64,000 nucleotides of DNA from NCBI GenBank assembly GCA_911728435.2, contig OU452204.1:17980001-18044000 (forward strand), written 5' to 3'. Source of the stretch: Apoderus coryli. Taxonomy: Eukaryota; Arthropoda; Insecta; Coleoptera; Attelabidae. Both the position numbers and the translations under genes were made by a program. The notes beneath the pieces were generated by a model. It was given only the letters and a program-made list of their open reading frames with translations, ran no database searches and was not told where the DNA came from. Of this stretch, positions 26,301 through 35,099 are shown piece after piece; within the stretch, counting starts at the first letter, position 1; each line of letters starts with the position of its first letter.

Positions 26301-29300
26301 GTCTTCCACCTGCATAGGCATTTATGTTGCTCTTTAATATCCCTTATGAGATCCAAGGAATACCAACAGGGATAGGAATATTTTGTTGATCGTTGTTTAA
26401 AAATTGGAACAGTGATATCCAAAATAGCTGTCAATCTAATCTGGAACTCAGCCACGGCAATATTCACGTCCGGAAATTGGTTTCAAAAGGACCAGTTTTG
26501 TATAGAAATTAATTCATATAAAAGTGGATAGTTGGCCTTGGTAAAATTAAATTTTTTGGCTTTTAAATTAGGGATACATAAGTGTGCCAAATTTCATTTT
26601 GATATCGAGACTCGTTTTGGAAATATTACTAAAAACACATCGTCAGGAATTTACAAAAAACACCCTGTGAAAAACTAAGCATTTTTCGATATACGTTCAT
26701 ATGAAAAAACATTTTTATTTTCGCTAGTAGAATGTCCCTTTAAATTGTTTTAAGTTAATTTCGGGACACCCTGTATTTTATCTTAAAACTAGAGGCAACA
26801 TCATGATTTTACTGATGACACTGTTATTTTTTAATTGATATGCTGGTTAGATTTAAAGGCAATTGTGATAATACTTAATATAAACAAAAAAAACTTATCT
26901 TTATTTAGGTATAGACAGAGTCAGAGGTGGTGGATTATATTTAGATTGTCGATGTTGTAACTGTTGTTACCAAATAAATTATTTAGGTATTTAGGGTTTG
27001 TTTTAAATCCAAACGGACTTAATTCCCCAGAGGATAAAATTTTAGCTAGATAGAAAGAGCAGCAAGGCGTAAAAATGTTAAACAATTATCATCGTTGTTA
27101 ATTAGTTACATTCCCAACTAGGTAAACTTTTTAGTTTGCTAGTAGGAATTCGGAATTCTTACCTGAATAATTGTCCACACTTCTGTTACATTGTTTTGAT
27201 CTATAGGTTCCACATGATATTCGAAATTACAATACAGAGCTTCGTTGTCCCATAGCATGCATTTGTCATAATTGTCTACATGGAAGACGTGGGGCATCTG
27301 CGCATATTGCTTTTGGCTCACTGTGGATTAAGTATTGTTATAAATCTAGATGGAGACACATGTCTAATGGCCAGGTTCACTAGAGAGTGGAGAGATGTAA
27401 CTTCCACATTATTTGCATACAATTGTAATTCCTCAAAGTTGTTGAATACATAAAATTTAGGCCAATTTTGAATTAATTTCTTGTCGAGACGTTGATGAAA
27501 AATTATCCGTTATGTTATGTTTTTCTGATTTCACCTTCCGGCAAACAAAATGAGGTATCAATCAGAATTGACTTGTTTTTCTGAAAAATCACGCGACCAT
27601 TTGTTTTGATTGCGATCAACTTTTGTTGAATTAGGACGAGGCTTCATCGTTCCACGTGGAAATTAGTTCATCAATAAACTGTTGCCTTGATAATCCACGT
27701 CGGATGTCGTAATAAATGATTGCAGTAGCGCTATTCTGTACGCTGTATCGACATTCGTCGGTATCTTACCGACATCGAACGGTTGCCCGGCCGATGAAAT
27801 CAAAACGACGCTATTCTGTATGCCACGGTTACCGACAGTCGGAAATGCAACCGTCAACTATCGGCTTGCAAGTGACATCACTCAAATCGGTACGTTCAGC
27901 CAATGAGCATTGAGATATTTGTAAACAAATAACAAATATTTTGTTGTGTTTCTTTTCTAATTTGTGTGACGTTTTAAGTTTGAATTTTTGAATGTAAGAT
28001 GTCTGCAAGAAGTAGTAGATAAGTGAAAATTATTATACCAAGATAATAAATAGTGACACATCTTTTAGAAGTATTTTACTACAAGAAGGAAGGATATCCT
28101 TTGTTTTTGTTGTTAAGTGTTTGGTTAGGCTATATATTTAAATTTGTGAGGGTACTGCAAAATCTCACAATTTTAATAAAGCACTAGACACTACACTGTA
28201 AAATCACTCTATAGTCTAAATATACTTAAATAATAATCCGCAATTCCAACCAAACCATCAATAATGATCCAATAATCGCTCAACAAACATCGATAACGTC
28301 CACCGTGGGGTGAATGAGGGCACGGTGAGATACCGATCTTTGTCGACTCAAATTACCGATATCGGTCGGTATTAGAGCATACAGAATGCCGCACGAAGCG
28401 ACTTGCCGACGGCTGTCGGTAAGTGAGAATTACCGATACCGACGGCTCTCGGAAAAGTGTACAGAATAGCGCTACAGGAAAACGATCACGAGTTAATTAT
28501 ATTTTAATTTTTTTCAAAATAATTGTAAACAACACCACAAATATTGTTCTGTTGACAAAATGTTTGGTGTAGGTTAAAGTCAACTACGTAGACTTTCCAG
28601 TGAAAACATTTTTGAGCATTTTGCGAGCCTCCAATCGTTGTCGTTCAGTTACCCTACGAAGTGCTAAAGAGCGTTTTTCTATATAAAATTAAAAAGCGTA
28701 TTTAGATGTACCTAGCTAAACTTTATATAAAAAGTTTATAACACTGTTCCGATGTCAAAAGACAAATATACGGGGTGTCCCACCGAGAAGGGATTCGATC
28801 GATTATGGAGAAACTACACTGTGGACTGAGGTCGATGAGGCCAATTCGGCTAAAATGTTCTCAAGAATCTAGCACTTTCGATTATACCGGAAATGGGTTT
28901 CAACTTCCTTATTTCAAATACGACCCTATATAAATTATATTTTTTTGGATTCTCCTTGTAATTCTAAACATATTTCATACATAATATGTTATACTTATCG
29001 CCAGCCGTTTTCGAAATATTTGAAATTTTATGTCAAAAATGACGTTTTCAGAATAAAGAATAATAACAATTTTTTATTATATGGAAGCTTTAATAATTTA
29101 CTTTGTTAGAATATCCTAGAAGATATAGACCTACTTTAGCCCCCTACGTATATTTTTTTAGTAAATATTAATACAGGGTATTTTAAAAAAAAAGGGTAAA
29201 AAATCAAATTGAAAAAAGTGTCATAATTCAAAATTTTGAAATGGCAATATTTTTTATATTTTTGCATCAAAAATAAGGGCAAGTTTATGAAAGGATGTCT

Positions 29301-29735
29301 ATCTCAAAAACTGATAGTTTTCAAAATATTGGCAATTTTACATTTTTCTATTACAATAGTGATATGAATTTGAAATTTAATTGATTTTAGTTGGCTATGA
29401 TGGCTTTAGATAGCAAATAAATATGACACTTGACAAAAATAATCAACAACTATGACAAATTGTAGACATTAATTAGTAGTATAAATAAAATAAAATTGTT
29501 CCTTAAGTTGTTTTATTAATTATCTCCGAATTATGAATACTCTTCAATTATTTCCAAAGGAATTGTACTTCGTTACAAAAATTCGTACAGTTGACCACAA
29601 TATTTTTTTAGTTAAAAAAATAATTTTAACAATAAATATTGCTAAAGATCTGATTAAGTACATACCTGGGATTTCAGCAATGGAATTGTTTATAATAGTG
29701 ACAAAGACAATAACATACCCTAATAATAGAAACAT
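11378..29735 (-). CDS. NRF-6-like membrane acyltransferase (gene B), complete
   Basis: Eleven exons on the minus strand: 29666-29735, 27163-27320, 23852-24096, 22686-22986, 20691-20857, 18535-18703, 18133-18326, 16315-16462, 13687-13879, 13485-13630, 11378-11527. They join with consistent phases to 647 codons including the stop (646 aa). Exon 1 encodes a signal peptide ending SIAEIPG. Residues ~25-157 are the NRF domain (YDKCMLWDNEALYCNFEYH; CVTETCPQINRT). From ~159 comes the acyltransferase-3 domain, with R-x10-H at about R229/H240 (GIRVCNMCMIIIFH), an RLTPALVVMILL helix, a CMKTTWFLSLDFYYFIFG segment, PIMGIALGYYM, a SEGNGG turn followed by a GRLSYSAFLIHF helix, and a final helix with LILTLLVEMPVGELQ. 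This is the full multi-pass family layout; the substrate is unknown. Introns of 55-3066 bp hold many transposons. The coding frame is intact, so the gene is likely functional. Confidence 0.9.
11968..13291 (-). mobile_element. mariner element, copy 1 (1324 bp, TA target site)
   Basis: The termini CGAGGCATGTTTTTTAAGTA (left) and its inverse at the right end are flanked by TA on both sides (11966-11967, 13292-13293). The length is that of a full mariner. It lies in gene B's last intron. Two other copies of the same family are at 32672-33614 and 53135-54361. Confidence 0.95.
12067..13129 (-). pseudogene. mariner transposase, disabled (copy 1)
   Basis: The start ATG is at 13129 (MPPTIVSPADCEVRAVIR). 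The N-terminal helix-turn-helix region, the WVPKMLTDLHK motif, the first catalytic Asp in VTGDETW and the second in LLHDNARPHVA are present. The frame then ends at a TGA replacing the Trp codon after KSFK (near 12296). An 8-bp deletion removes part of the segment with the third Asp (YSPDLAPSD in copy 2) and shifts the frame; the last 60 codons continue in another frame to the stop at 12067. From copy 2 the spacing of the last two Asp is 34 residues, so this is a DD34D mariner. Loss of the third Asp region means no activity. Confidence 0.92.
13330..13480. other. Short intron remainder, no feature seen
   Basis: About 190 bp between the mariner end and gene B exon 10; nothing recognised. Confidence 0.4.
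14030..15800 (-). mobile_element. RTE-like LINE, 5'-truncated, one frame break
   Basis: Minus strand. The segment 15707-14730 holds a nearly full RT domain: GKAPGPDGIQ, KDYRTISLMSHVLK, ACFVDYEKAFDTVQH, MRGVRQGCVLSPLLFNLYAE and LRYADDTVLLA. After a stop and frame change at ~14730, the segment 14711-14232 gives the C-terminal domain (FYGMEAWTLTEAM, GKIEGKRGPGRRRTSWLRNL). The endonuclease is missing. The domain order and C-terminal RGPGRRRTSWL motif are those of RTE-clade elements. It is inserted in gene B between exons 8 and 9, in the same orientation as the gene. Confidence 0.9.
15805..15891. mobile_element. ~87-bp hairpin with TTAA at both ends
   Basis: The inverted arms contain CATAGTCTGATAAATAA (left) and TTATTTATTAGACTATG (right), with an AT-rich centre. 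TTAA sits at each outer edge. The TTAA ends suggest a piggyBac-type miniature element, but the tips are imperfect. It lies just upstream of the RTE insertion in the same gene B intron. Confidence 0.5.
16766..17753. mobile_element. ~1-kb element with ~150-bp inverted termini (CAGGGTG...)
   Basis: The left arm 16766-16915 is an inverted copy of 17570-17753. Both start at the outer end with CAGGGTG or CAGTTGC followed by CCATTAGTGTGTGGA, and share TTTACAAAACTTTTAGGCAC and CACAAACGCGCAGC. The outer base pair next to the left end is TA. The interior (16916-17560) is AT-rich and has no credible coding frame. The right arm carries a 22-bp micro-palindrome insertion (17677-17698) that the left arm lacks. 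It lies in gene B between exons 7 and 8. Confidence 0.75.
17677..17698. mobile_element. 22-bp micro-palindrome CATTGTCTTT/AAAGACAATG, member 1
   Basis: An exact palindrome lies between TCAATAG (17670-17676) and TCAATAA (17699-17705), a 6-of-7 target duplication. The opposite arm of the host element lacks it, which supports insertion. Two more members are at 37924 and 44449. Confidence 0.7.
17904..18050. mobile_element. 147-bp hairpin MITE-like element
   Basis: 64-bp inverted arms (17904-17967, 17987-18050) with about three mismatches and a 19-bp loop. The arms contain TGATAGAAAATCTCATAGGG and CTTCAAATCACTTCAT. It lies 82 bp past the 3' end of gene B exon 7. Confidence 0.8.
19380..20200. mobile_element. 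Inverted-repeat element with internal ACAGGGTG motifs
   Basis: 19380-19510 and 20040-20190 are inverted copies: TTTTAAAACTAAG, a WGTTAAA segment and GTACAGGGTG, then AGTAGAATTTTGGCG-like inner ends. The spacer of roughly 530 bp is AT-rich, with no coding evidence. It lies in gene B between exons 5 and 6. The outer limits are uncertain. Confidence 0.6.
20395..20510 (+). pseudogene. DDE transposase C-terminal remnant
   Basis: The plus strand reads SLDDLRQRIIDEYRNITPEM, then LQDVRIHFEHN, then a stop. This is the conserved C-terminal segment (ITPEMLxxVRxxFExR) of the insect DDE transposase group that also left the piece at 4985-5235. Confidence 0.6.
20940..22240 (-). mobile_element. pogo-like DNA transposon remnant with PHD-type finger
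   Basis: The ends are inverted: GTAGGGTAAGTTGGCGAA at about 20948 and GGAGGGTAAGATGACGAA (minus strand) near 22230. Minus-strand coding fragments in order: KVATVANAISGFRATGIEPF (22115-22060), matching the ANxIxGFRxTGIxPF segment of DDE_1/pogo-like transposases; a Ser/Pro linker with MPSTSGVNHAKPSS (21917-21880); STPEKMRW with a Lys-rich stretch; an acidic patch; then a zinc-finger pattern LCLICNDEGKNNELWFRCNM, CFK-stop-AH and VWVCDFC (21470-21300). A stop replaces the Trp before AH, and frames change between blocks. It is dead, and inserted in gene B between exons 4 and 5. Confidence 0.75.
23050..23690 (+). mobile_element. LINE ORF2 3' end in gene B intron
   Basis: The plus strand reads EGAFDIEGNPDRAILWGKTF, a stop, then DTPRYSLQTRSFYSEIAES, and ends GFSPDVPSLRPTKLMEFIRT. 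This is the last part of a LINE ORF2. It aligns by eye with the tail in the matching intron of gene A (3280-3470): CACTCCAAGG and then ATCTGTTTGGAT versus ATCTATTTGGAT. Confidence 0.55.
24481..26773. mobile_element. TIR element (CAGGGTGTCCCGAAATTAAC), TA target, split by a LINE
   Basis: The inverted termini 24481-24612 and 26645-26773 (about 130 bp) both begin CAGGGTGTCCCGAAATTAAC and are bounded by TA (24479-24480, 26774-26775). The centre is occupied by a minus-strand LINE. It interrupts an older plus-strand RT sequence. No transposase is seen, so this is a non-autonomous element. Confidence 0.85.
24613..26490 (-). mobile_element. Jockey/CR1-type LINE, 5'-truncated, nested
   Basis: Minus strand, several frames. 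26467-26168 is the endonuclease-RT linker. 26134-25886 has a LKPKMTSGIDNLP segment. 25867-25301 has HKSGDINRIENYRPISILPN, HGFIKGRSTVTN and IYTDFSKAFAKIDH. 25419-25129 has SGTPQGSTLAPLLFAIFVND and YLLFADDLRLY. 25177-24719 is the C-terminal domain with KFLKYLSFKIDGYFPPRGCD. The left end has a GATAATAATAATAATC tail, fitting a simple-repeat 3' end. Frame breaks make it inactive. The same family occurs at 61330-62550 (plus) and as a scrap at 59280-59420. Confidence 0.88.
27726..28474. mobile_element. 749-bp PIF/Harbinger-like MITE, CAG target duplication
   Basis: The ends TAGCGCTATTCTGTAC and GTACAGAATAGCGCTA are exact inverses, flanked by CAG on both sides (27723-27725, 28475-28477). A second near-copy of the end motif (CGCTATTCTGTATGCC; GCATACAGAATGCCGC) lies inside each arm, together with CCGACnGnCGGTA-type repeats. 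A 3-bp CWG target with short TIRs is the habit of PIF/Harbinger elements. It is non-coding. It lies in gene B intron 1. Confidence 0.8.
28825..29210 (+). repeat. Left arm of a ~3.8-kb inverted repeat pair around gene B exon 1
   Basis: This block is an inverted, diverged copy of 32255-32620. Shared stretches include CAAGAATCTAG, ACGACCCTATATAA, TATGTCAAAAATGACGTTT and ATATGGAAGCTTTAATAATT. The outer flank shows a GGGGTGTCCC-like end (28772-28781). Gene B exon 1 (29666-29735) lies between the arms. Confidence 0.75.
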
Positions 29736-30508
29736 TATTTAGGTATTACCGCACAAAATAAAATGCGAGAGTTAAGTGCTTATTACTCTCTCCGCATTTT
29801 GGTATCAAAATATATTTTTTCCATTTAAAAACAATAAAACTCAAACCTGTTAGTATGTAAAATAGTTGACATACATAATACACTTTGTCCTTTTATACAT
29901 AGAATAAATAAGAAGATAGTTGCGTGAGTAAATTTATATATTTTCCAAATATATTTCAGATTACCTACTTACTCTTATCGTCGTTACATAATGTTGTGAG
30001 AAAATTTTAAAGGCAGATTTAGTTGACGATCTTTACATTTACATTTAGCGGAACATAGAAACATTTTTACCAACACGATATAGCCTCCACAAAAAAATGT
30101 TTGTAATTACAGGGTAGACATTTTGACCATTTCTTGAATAATTCCGGTATAACCGGAAGTGCCACTATTTTGAAAGAATTTTAAACGGATTGGTATCACT
30201 TTTTATATTTGTTTGGGTCTTATAATATTATCTTAAAATGATTTTTTTTTTAATATTTGAGTCAAAGGATTTTATTTTTGTTATTAAGAACTAAGAACTC
30301 TATATTTTTGTTTAGGTTTTATATTTCATTATTAATTTATATTGTTTATTTCATTTTCAAACGTCATTAAATTGAAGTTATTTTTCTTTTATTTCACTGT
30401 ATTTTTTAGGGAACCAAAAACCGACAACACTTTTTATGGACTAATACCATTTTAACCCAAATTTGTAACATTTGATTAAGACCAATTGATTTTAAGCTTT
30501 AATCTTTT

Positions 30509-31335
30509 TTGTTAGTTTTCCAGGGGCGACAATATACAATTTGCTTACGATGGCATGTTTTAAAATCTTTATATCCTCACAGACTTCTTCTAAATCAAAA
30601 ATTAAAACTAAGGTTAACCGATAGTCTCGTACTATCACACTTTAATTATGGGGATGGTATCTATGGACCGTGTCTATCTAGCGTCGATAAAATCAGAATT
30701 CAACGTATGCAGAAATCTTGTCTGAGATATGTATACGGAATACGCAAATATCAACCAATCAGTTATAAACTCATCGATGCTGGATGGCATAACATGGAAA
30801 ATAGGCGTAAATTACATTCCGAATGTTTGTTTTATTCAATTATTTTAAATAAATCACCTCCATATCTGTACAATAAAATAAAATTTAGATCTGACGTTCA
30901 TACTCTGGGCTTGAGGTTTCGCGGACTTATATCGCCACCTCTACACCACACTTCTATATTCTACAGATCTTATTCATACAATATTTATATTTTTCATAAT
31001 AACTTGCCGTGTGATTTGAGGTTTCTGAAGTCACCCGCCTTCAAATGCTCTTATAAGTGACTTTTGCTGGGTGCCTAGCATATTGAGTTCTATATATCAT
31101 CCGTGCCGTTACCTGTCATTTGCTTACCTACCGATCAGATTATTATTTGACTATAGATTTAGTTGTTTCAATCTTTCTCATAAAGCATTAAAATCTTTTT
31201 ATATATAAATCAAGTTTTGGGACATTTTTACAATGCTTTATACTTGTTTTTTTTTTTTTTTTGCTTTATACTGTAATTATATAATTACTTTTGTATTGTG
31301 TTGCAAATAAACGGATTATTATTATTATTATATGT
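30509..31335 (+). mobile_element. LINE 3' end (RT C-terminal domain) with ATT-repeat tail
   Basis: An open stretch 30509-31060 encodes the thumb/C-terminal region of a LINE ORF2: LVLSHFNYGDGIYGPC, MQKSCLRYVYG, LNKSPPYLYNKIKF and NNLPCDLRFLKSPAFK, ending in a stop. After a 3' UTR it ends with AAATAAACGGATTATTATTA, a common tail of insect LINEs. The frame is intact over 183 codons, so the insertion is not very old. It is 5'-truncated, and lies upstream of gene B exon 1. Confidence 0.8.
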
Positions 31336-31525
31336 GGCTATTCCAGCCCTGTTCGGGGCTAAGCCGCAAGGTTCATCCGCATTTCTAAACACTTTCGACG
31401 TCTTAAAACTAATTGTTCATGTTGTGTTGCCGCCGAATAGATTGTTGACACAAATTGTTGATTATTTGTCATATTTATTTGCTTTCTAAAGCCACCTAAC
31501 AAATATCAATTAAATTTCAAACATT

Positions 31526-32260
31526 TTGAAAATTATAAATTTTTGGAATAGATATCCTTTCATAAACTTGCCCTTTTTTTGTATGCAAAAAAACTATAAA
31601 AATTGGAGGTTGCCATTTAAAAATTTTGGAACTTTTTTCAATATAAGGTATTTGATACCTATTTGGGGAAATTGTTGCCCTACAACACTCAACGAAATAC
31701 AAATGAAACAAAACAAAATATTGAAAATTTTATTTAATTATGATTTTCTATATAATACAGAATTGCTATATAGGGAACTCCGGGTGTATAAAATACAGAA
31801 TATCTTAAAATTTGAACAAAGTAAACTAATTTATAAAATATTAAACAATCTACAAAAATGTAATTTGGACATCGCACATGTTGGGGAAATACATAATTAT
31901 AAGTAGTACCAGTTTGGAGGGTCATGTATATATTTCAAAAGCTAGAATAAATATAGGTCTAAATTGTCCTCTCAACTCGGCATCTAGGACGTACAATGGT
32001 CTACCAAATGAGATTAAGAAGTCAAATAATTTAAAGGTATTTAAGAAATTACTGAGTGGGTTTCTGGCAGATAATTGATTACACTTGTTTTGTTATAATA
32101 TAGTTTAGTTATGACATCCGAGAATGGGATGAATTTAGTTCTAAGTGTTGGACTATAATACTGTAATTTGTAGTGTTTCACACTGTTTTAGGTTTAGTTA
32201 TATATACTTTGTAAATTGTATACTTGTTGATAATAAACTTTTCAAAAAAAAATTTTTTTT
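31526..32260 (+). mobile_element. Second LINE 3' end (CR1/L2-like C-terminal domain)
   Basis: 31600-31900 reads YLIPIWGNCCPTTLNEIQMK, then LYRELRVYKIQNILKFEQSK. After a frame change, 31960-32075 reads NSASRTYNGLPNEIKKSNNL and ends with a stop. The YNxLP motif and the order fit the C-terminus of CR1/L2-type ORF2. It ends in an A-run at 32247-32258, directly against the right arm of the inverted pair. Confidence 0.7.
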
Positions 32261-32620
32261 AATTATATACCCTTTTTTTCCTGTATTAATATTTATTAGA
32301 AAAATATACATAGGCGCCTGAAGTAGGTCTATATCCAACTACTAGAGTATCCCAACAAATTAAATTATTAAAGCTTCCATATAATAAAAATTGTAATTAT
32401 TCTTTGATCTGCAAACGTCATTTTTGACATACAATTTGAAATATTTGGAAATCGGCTGGACATTAGAATTAAATGTAGAATCCAAATAAAAATATAACTT
32501 ATATAGGGTCGTATTTAAAATAAGGAAGATGATACCCAGTTCCGGTATAACCGGAAGTACTAGATTCTTGGAAACATTTTAGCCGAATTCGCCCCGTCGA
32601 CCTAAGTGCTGTTTTTTTCT
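32255..32620 (-). repeat. Right arm of the inverted repeat pair
   Basis: The inverse of 28825-29210 at roughly 80-85% identity by eye. It begins next to the poly-A end of a LINE (32262) and ends about 50 bp before mariner copy 2. The two arms may be one foldback element's ends or two copies of one family in opposite orientation. Confidence 0.7.
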
Positions 32621-32671
32621 TACGTACTTTGGGTTGGATTTAAATATGACCAAAAATAAATAAATATAATA

Positions 32672-33614
32672 CGAGGCATGTTTTTTAAGTAAGTACTGTT
32701 TTGGAATTAAAAAAAGACGTGCAAAGATATCGCAATAATTTTATTTTTACATGAAAGCCTGTACCTTAATCTACTTTTCTACATAATTTCCGTGAATATT
32801 GAGGCACTTGTCATAACGTGGCACCAGTTTTTGAATACCCTCCTCATAAAATTCTGCCGCCTGACTTGTTAACCACTGTATCACAAATGTTTTGACTTCG
32901 TTATCGTCTTGAAGACGCTGACCACCCAGGTGTTTCTTCAAGTGCAGGAACAAATGGTAGTCGCTGGGCGCCAGATCAGGGCTGTATGGAGGATGATCTA
33001 GAGTTTCCCATTTAAAAGATTTGATGAGATCTTTGGTCCGATTAGCCACATGTGGACGGGCATTGTCATGCAGCAAAACGATACCCTTACTCAACTTGCC
33101 ACGTCTTTTGTTCTGGATTGCACGACGCAGATTGTTCAATGTCTCACAATAAGACACTGCATTGATTGTCTTATTACGAGGCAGAAACTCCACTAGCACT
33201 AGTTTCCTCCACTTTCTGCACCAAATCTTCATTAACGACCTGAGGACACCCACTCCGTTCTTCATCATGCACATTTGTGCGGCCATCTTTAAATGCTCTC
33301 ACCCATTTCCTTACCATTCCATCACTCATAATGTTTTGTCCGTAAACTTCACAGATCTCACGATGAATATCGATCGGTTTTACGCCTTTAGCACTAAGAA
33401 ATCGTATAACAGCCCGTACTTCACAATCGGCGGGACTCACAATTGTCGGAGGCATCTTAAACACTGTAAACAACGTATACAATGAGGAATCAGACTGTAA
33501 TGGCGTCAGTGCGTAGACAAGAGATGTAGGTAACCAGCGCGCATGCGCGGAACGCCGACCGTAGCGCTGCGGTGGCGGAATCGCAAAACGGACTTACTAA
33601 AAAAACGTGCCTCG
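32672..33614 (-). mobile_element. mariner element, copy 2, internally deleted (943 bp)
   Basis: Same termini as copy 1, TA on both sides (32670-32671, 33615-33616). It keeps both ends of the transposase: the N-terminus from MPPTIVSP (minus strand, ~33455) to a KVEE segment, then an internal deletion of about 380 bp that joins to VLVEFLPRN with a frame change. The rest continues through LLHDNARPHVA, PPYSPDLAPSDYH and the stop at 32771. The first catalytic Asp (GDETW) is lost. This copy supplies the intact third-Asp region missing from copy 1. Confidence 0.93.
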
Positions 33615-33616
33615 TA

Positions 33617-34140
33617 CATTAAAAAATAAATCAATTCCTAAATAAAATCAATCAAAGTAAGTGCGGCAAAGAAGGGCTCTAAAACATGAGTCGTTATTTG
33701 AAAAAAGAAAATTAACGAAGGCGACACAAAAAATTAATGAATGAACATTCGAAATCTCTGAAAAATTCTAAATACACAAAAATAAAACAAGGTATGATTA
33801 TCATACATATAACAATAATTATTGCTTAGACTATAGCAATTATTATTTACGGCGAAGATTAGTAATTAATTACGTAAATGGTATTTACCCTTAATGGTTC
33901 ATAATATCATTAATAGTAAATATAGGTATTGTTGTTTATGACCAAACTATCATTAGTAAAATATGTTTTTCAAATATAAAAGATGGAAAACCCGTTTCTG
34001 CAGTTTCTAATAGGAGGGTTGCCTTTTATATTTCGGGACTAGAGAACAAAAACAAATATTAATCATCGAAAATCACTTTATTGTTTTTCAAAATATTCCC
34101 CATTCTGTTGGTGGTGCCTAGAAAACACTCTGAAACATAC
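33617..34140. other. AT-rich spacer, nothing recognised
   Basis: About 520 bp of AT-rich sequence between mariner copy 2 and a Jockey-type fragment. I see no coding motif, clear inverted repeat or RNA gene. Confidence 0.4.
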
Positions 34141-34440
34141 ATTTAGATGAGTATACCTAACCTGGAAGAAACAATGATAATTGGTGTCCTAGTCCTGTGG
34201 ATTCCTTCGTCAGAGTTGACTCCTCGGTCTCCGGTACCGCCTGGCACCGTCTTCTATATTGTAGTTGACTGCTTCGCGATTCAGTGGGTTTGCATGGGTC
34301 TCTGCCATTGCCATTCTGGGCTCTCAACCTCTTGACATCCCTTAGGGCGTCGAGTTTGAGGTCCCTTCGGATCTGTGCGTTTGACACAAACCAGGGTGCA
34401 CCCACTGCCATCCTTCTCGCCTTGTTCTCCGTGGCACATG
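34140..34440 (-). pseudogene. Jockey-type LINE C-terminal scrap
   Basis: The minus strand reads ENKARRMAVGAPWFVSNAQI, then RRDLKLDALRDVKRLRAQNG. This is the conserved C-terminal segment of Jockey-clade ORF2 (APWYVxNxxIHxDLxIPxVxxVI). The remainder is frame-broken. Confidence 0.6.
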
Positions 34441-34504
34441 AAACAGTTGTAGTTAGAATTGTTATTTATTATTATAACTAATAATTTACATCTTTTGTAC
34501 CTAG

Positions 34505-34580
34505 GTACGACACAGTTAAGAATATACGCTTTTAAATGTGCTATCCATATAAAAGTGTATCATTCTTAACTGTGTCGTAC
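34505..34580. repeat. 76-bp hairpin
   Basis: Perfect 19-bp arms GTACGACACAGTTAAGAAT (34505-34523) and the inverse (34562-34580). The centre also shows a weak inverted match. Probably a miniature element; no clear target duplication was seen. Confidence 0.75.
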
Positions 34581-35099
34581 TGTACTTTAATAACGACAAC
34601 AATTTTTGGTTATTGGGTCAAGGTGGATATCCGTGTAATGGCTACTTATTATTTGTTTTATTTTTAACTCATTCTCAATTTATTACATCGTTTTAACACG
34701 AAATTATTAACATTTGCCAAGACAAGTTCAAGTCTAATAAACTTTGACGTTAGGGAGGCCATACATTCTCAAACACAGCCAATGTCTTATTGTTGGTGTG
34801 GTAAGTTAAAGAAAAGACAGAATGATAATTACCGGGTTTTATTTACTTGCAAGGTAAAACTTAACGACATAAATTATGACGCAGAAAACTTAACTTAAGT
34901 AGGTATCTAAGCTAAAGCATATTAATAACTAACAAATAATTGAAATAAATCCCATTAATCACAGTAACACAAAAAATACTAATGAGATTTATGTAGGTAA
35001 TTGTTCCACCGTAGTTTGTTGTTGTGTTTTCACTTGTACCAATATTAAAAGAGATTTTTGATCTGTAAACATTATTTTTCTACGACTGTCTTTAAATGC

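Larger units (their letters stand above)
24335..26850 (+). pseudogene. Ancient LINE RT split by a TIR element
   Basis: 24395-24470 reads EYGAPQGTVLDPLITFIVYI. After a 2.3-kb insertion, 26777-26850 resumes with LKTRGNIMI-like sequence and FTDDTVIF, the catalytic (Y/F)xDD box with Ala changed to Thr. Together they give the PQG...DD spacing of a LINE RT on the plus strand. This is the outermost layer of a nest in gene B's third largest exon gap. Confidence 0.6.
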
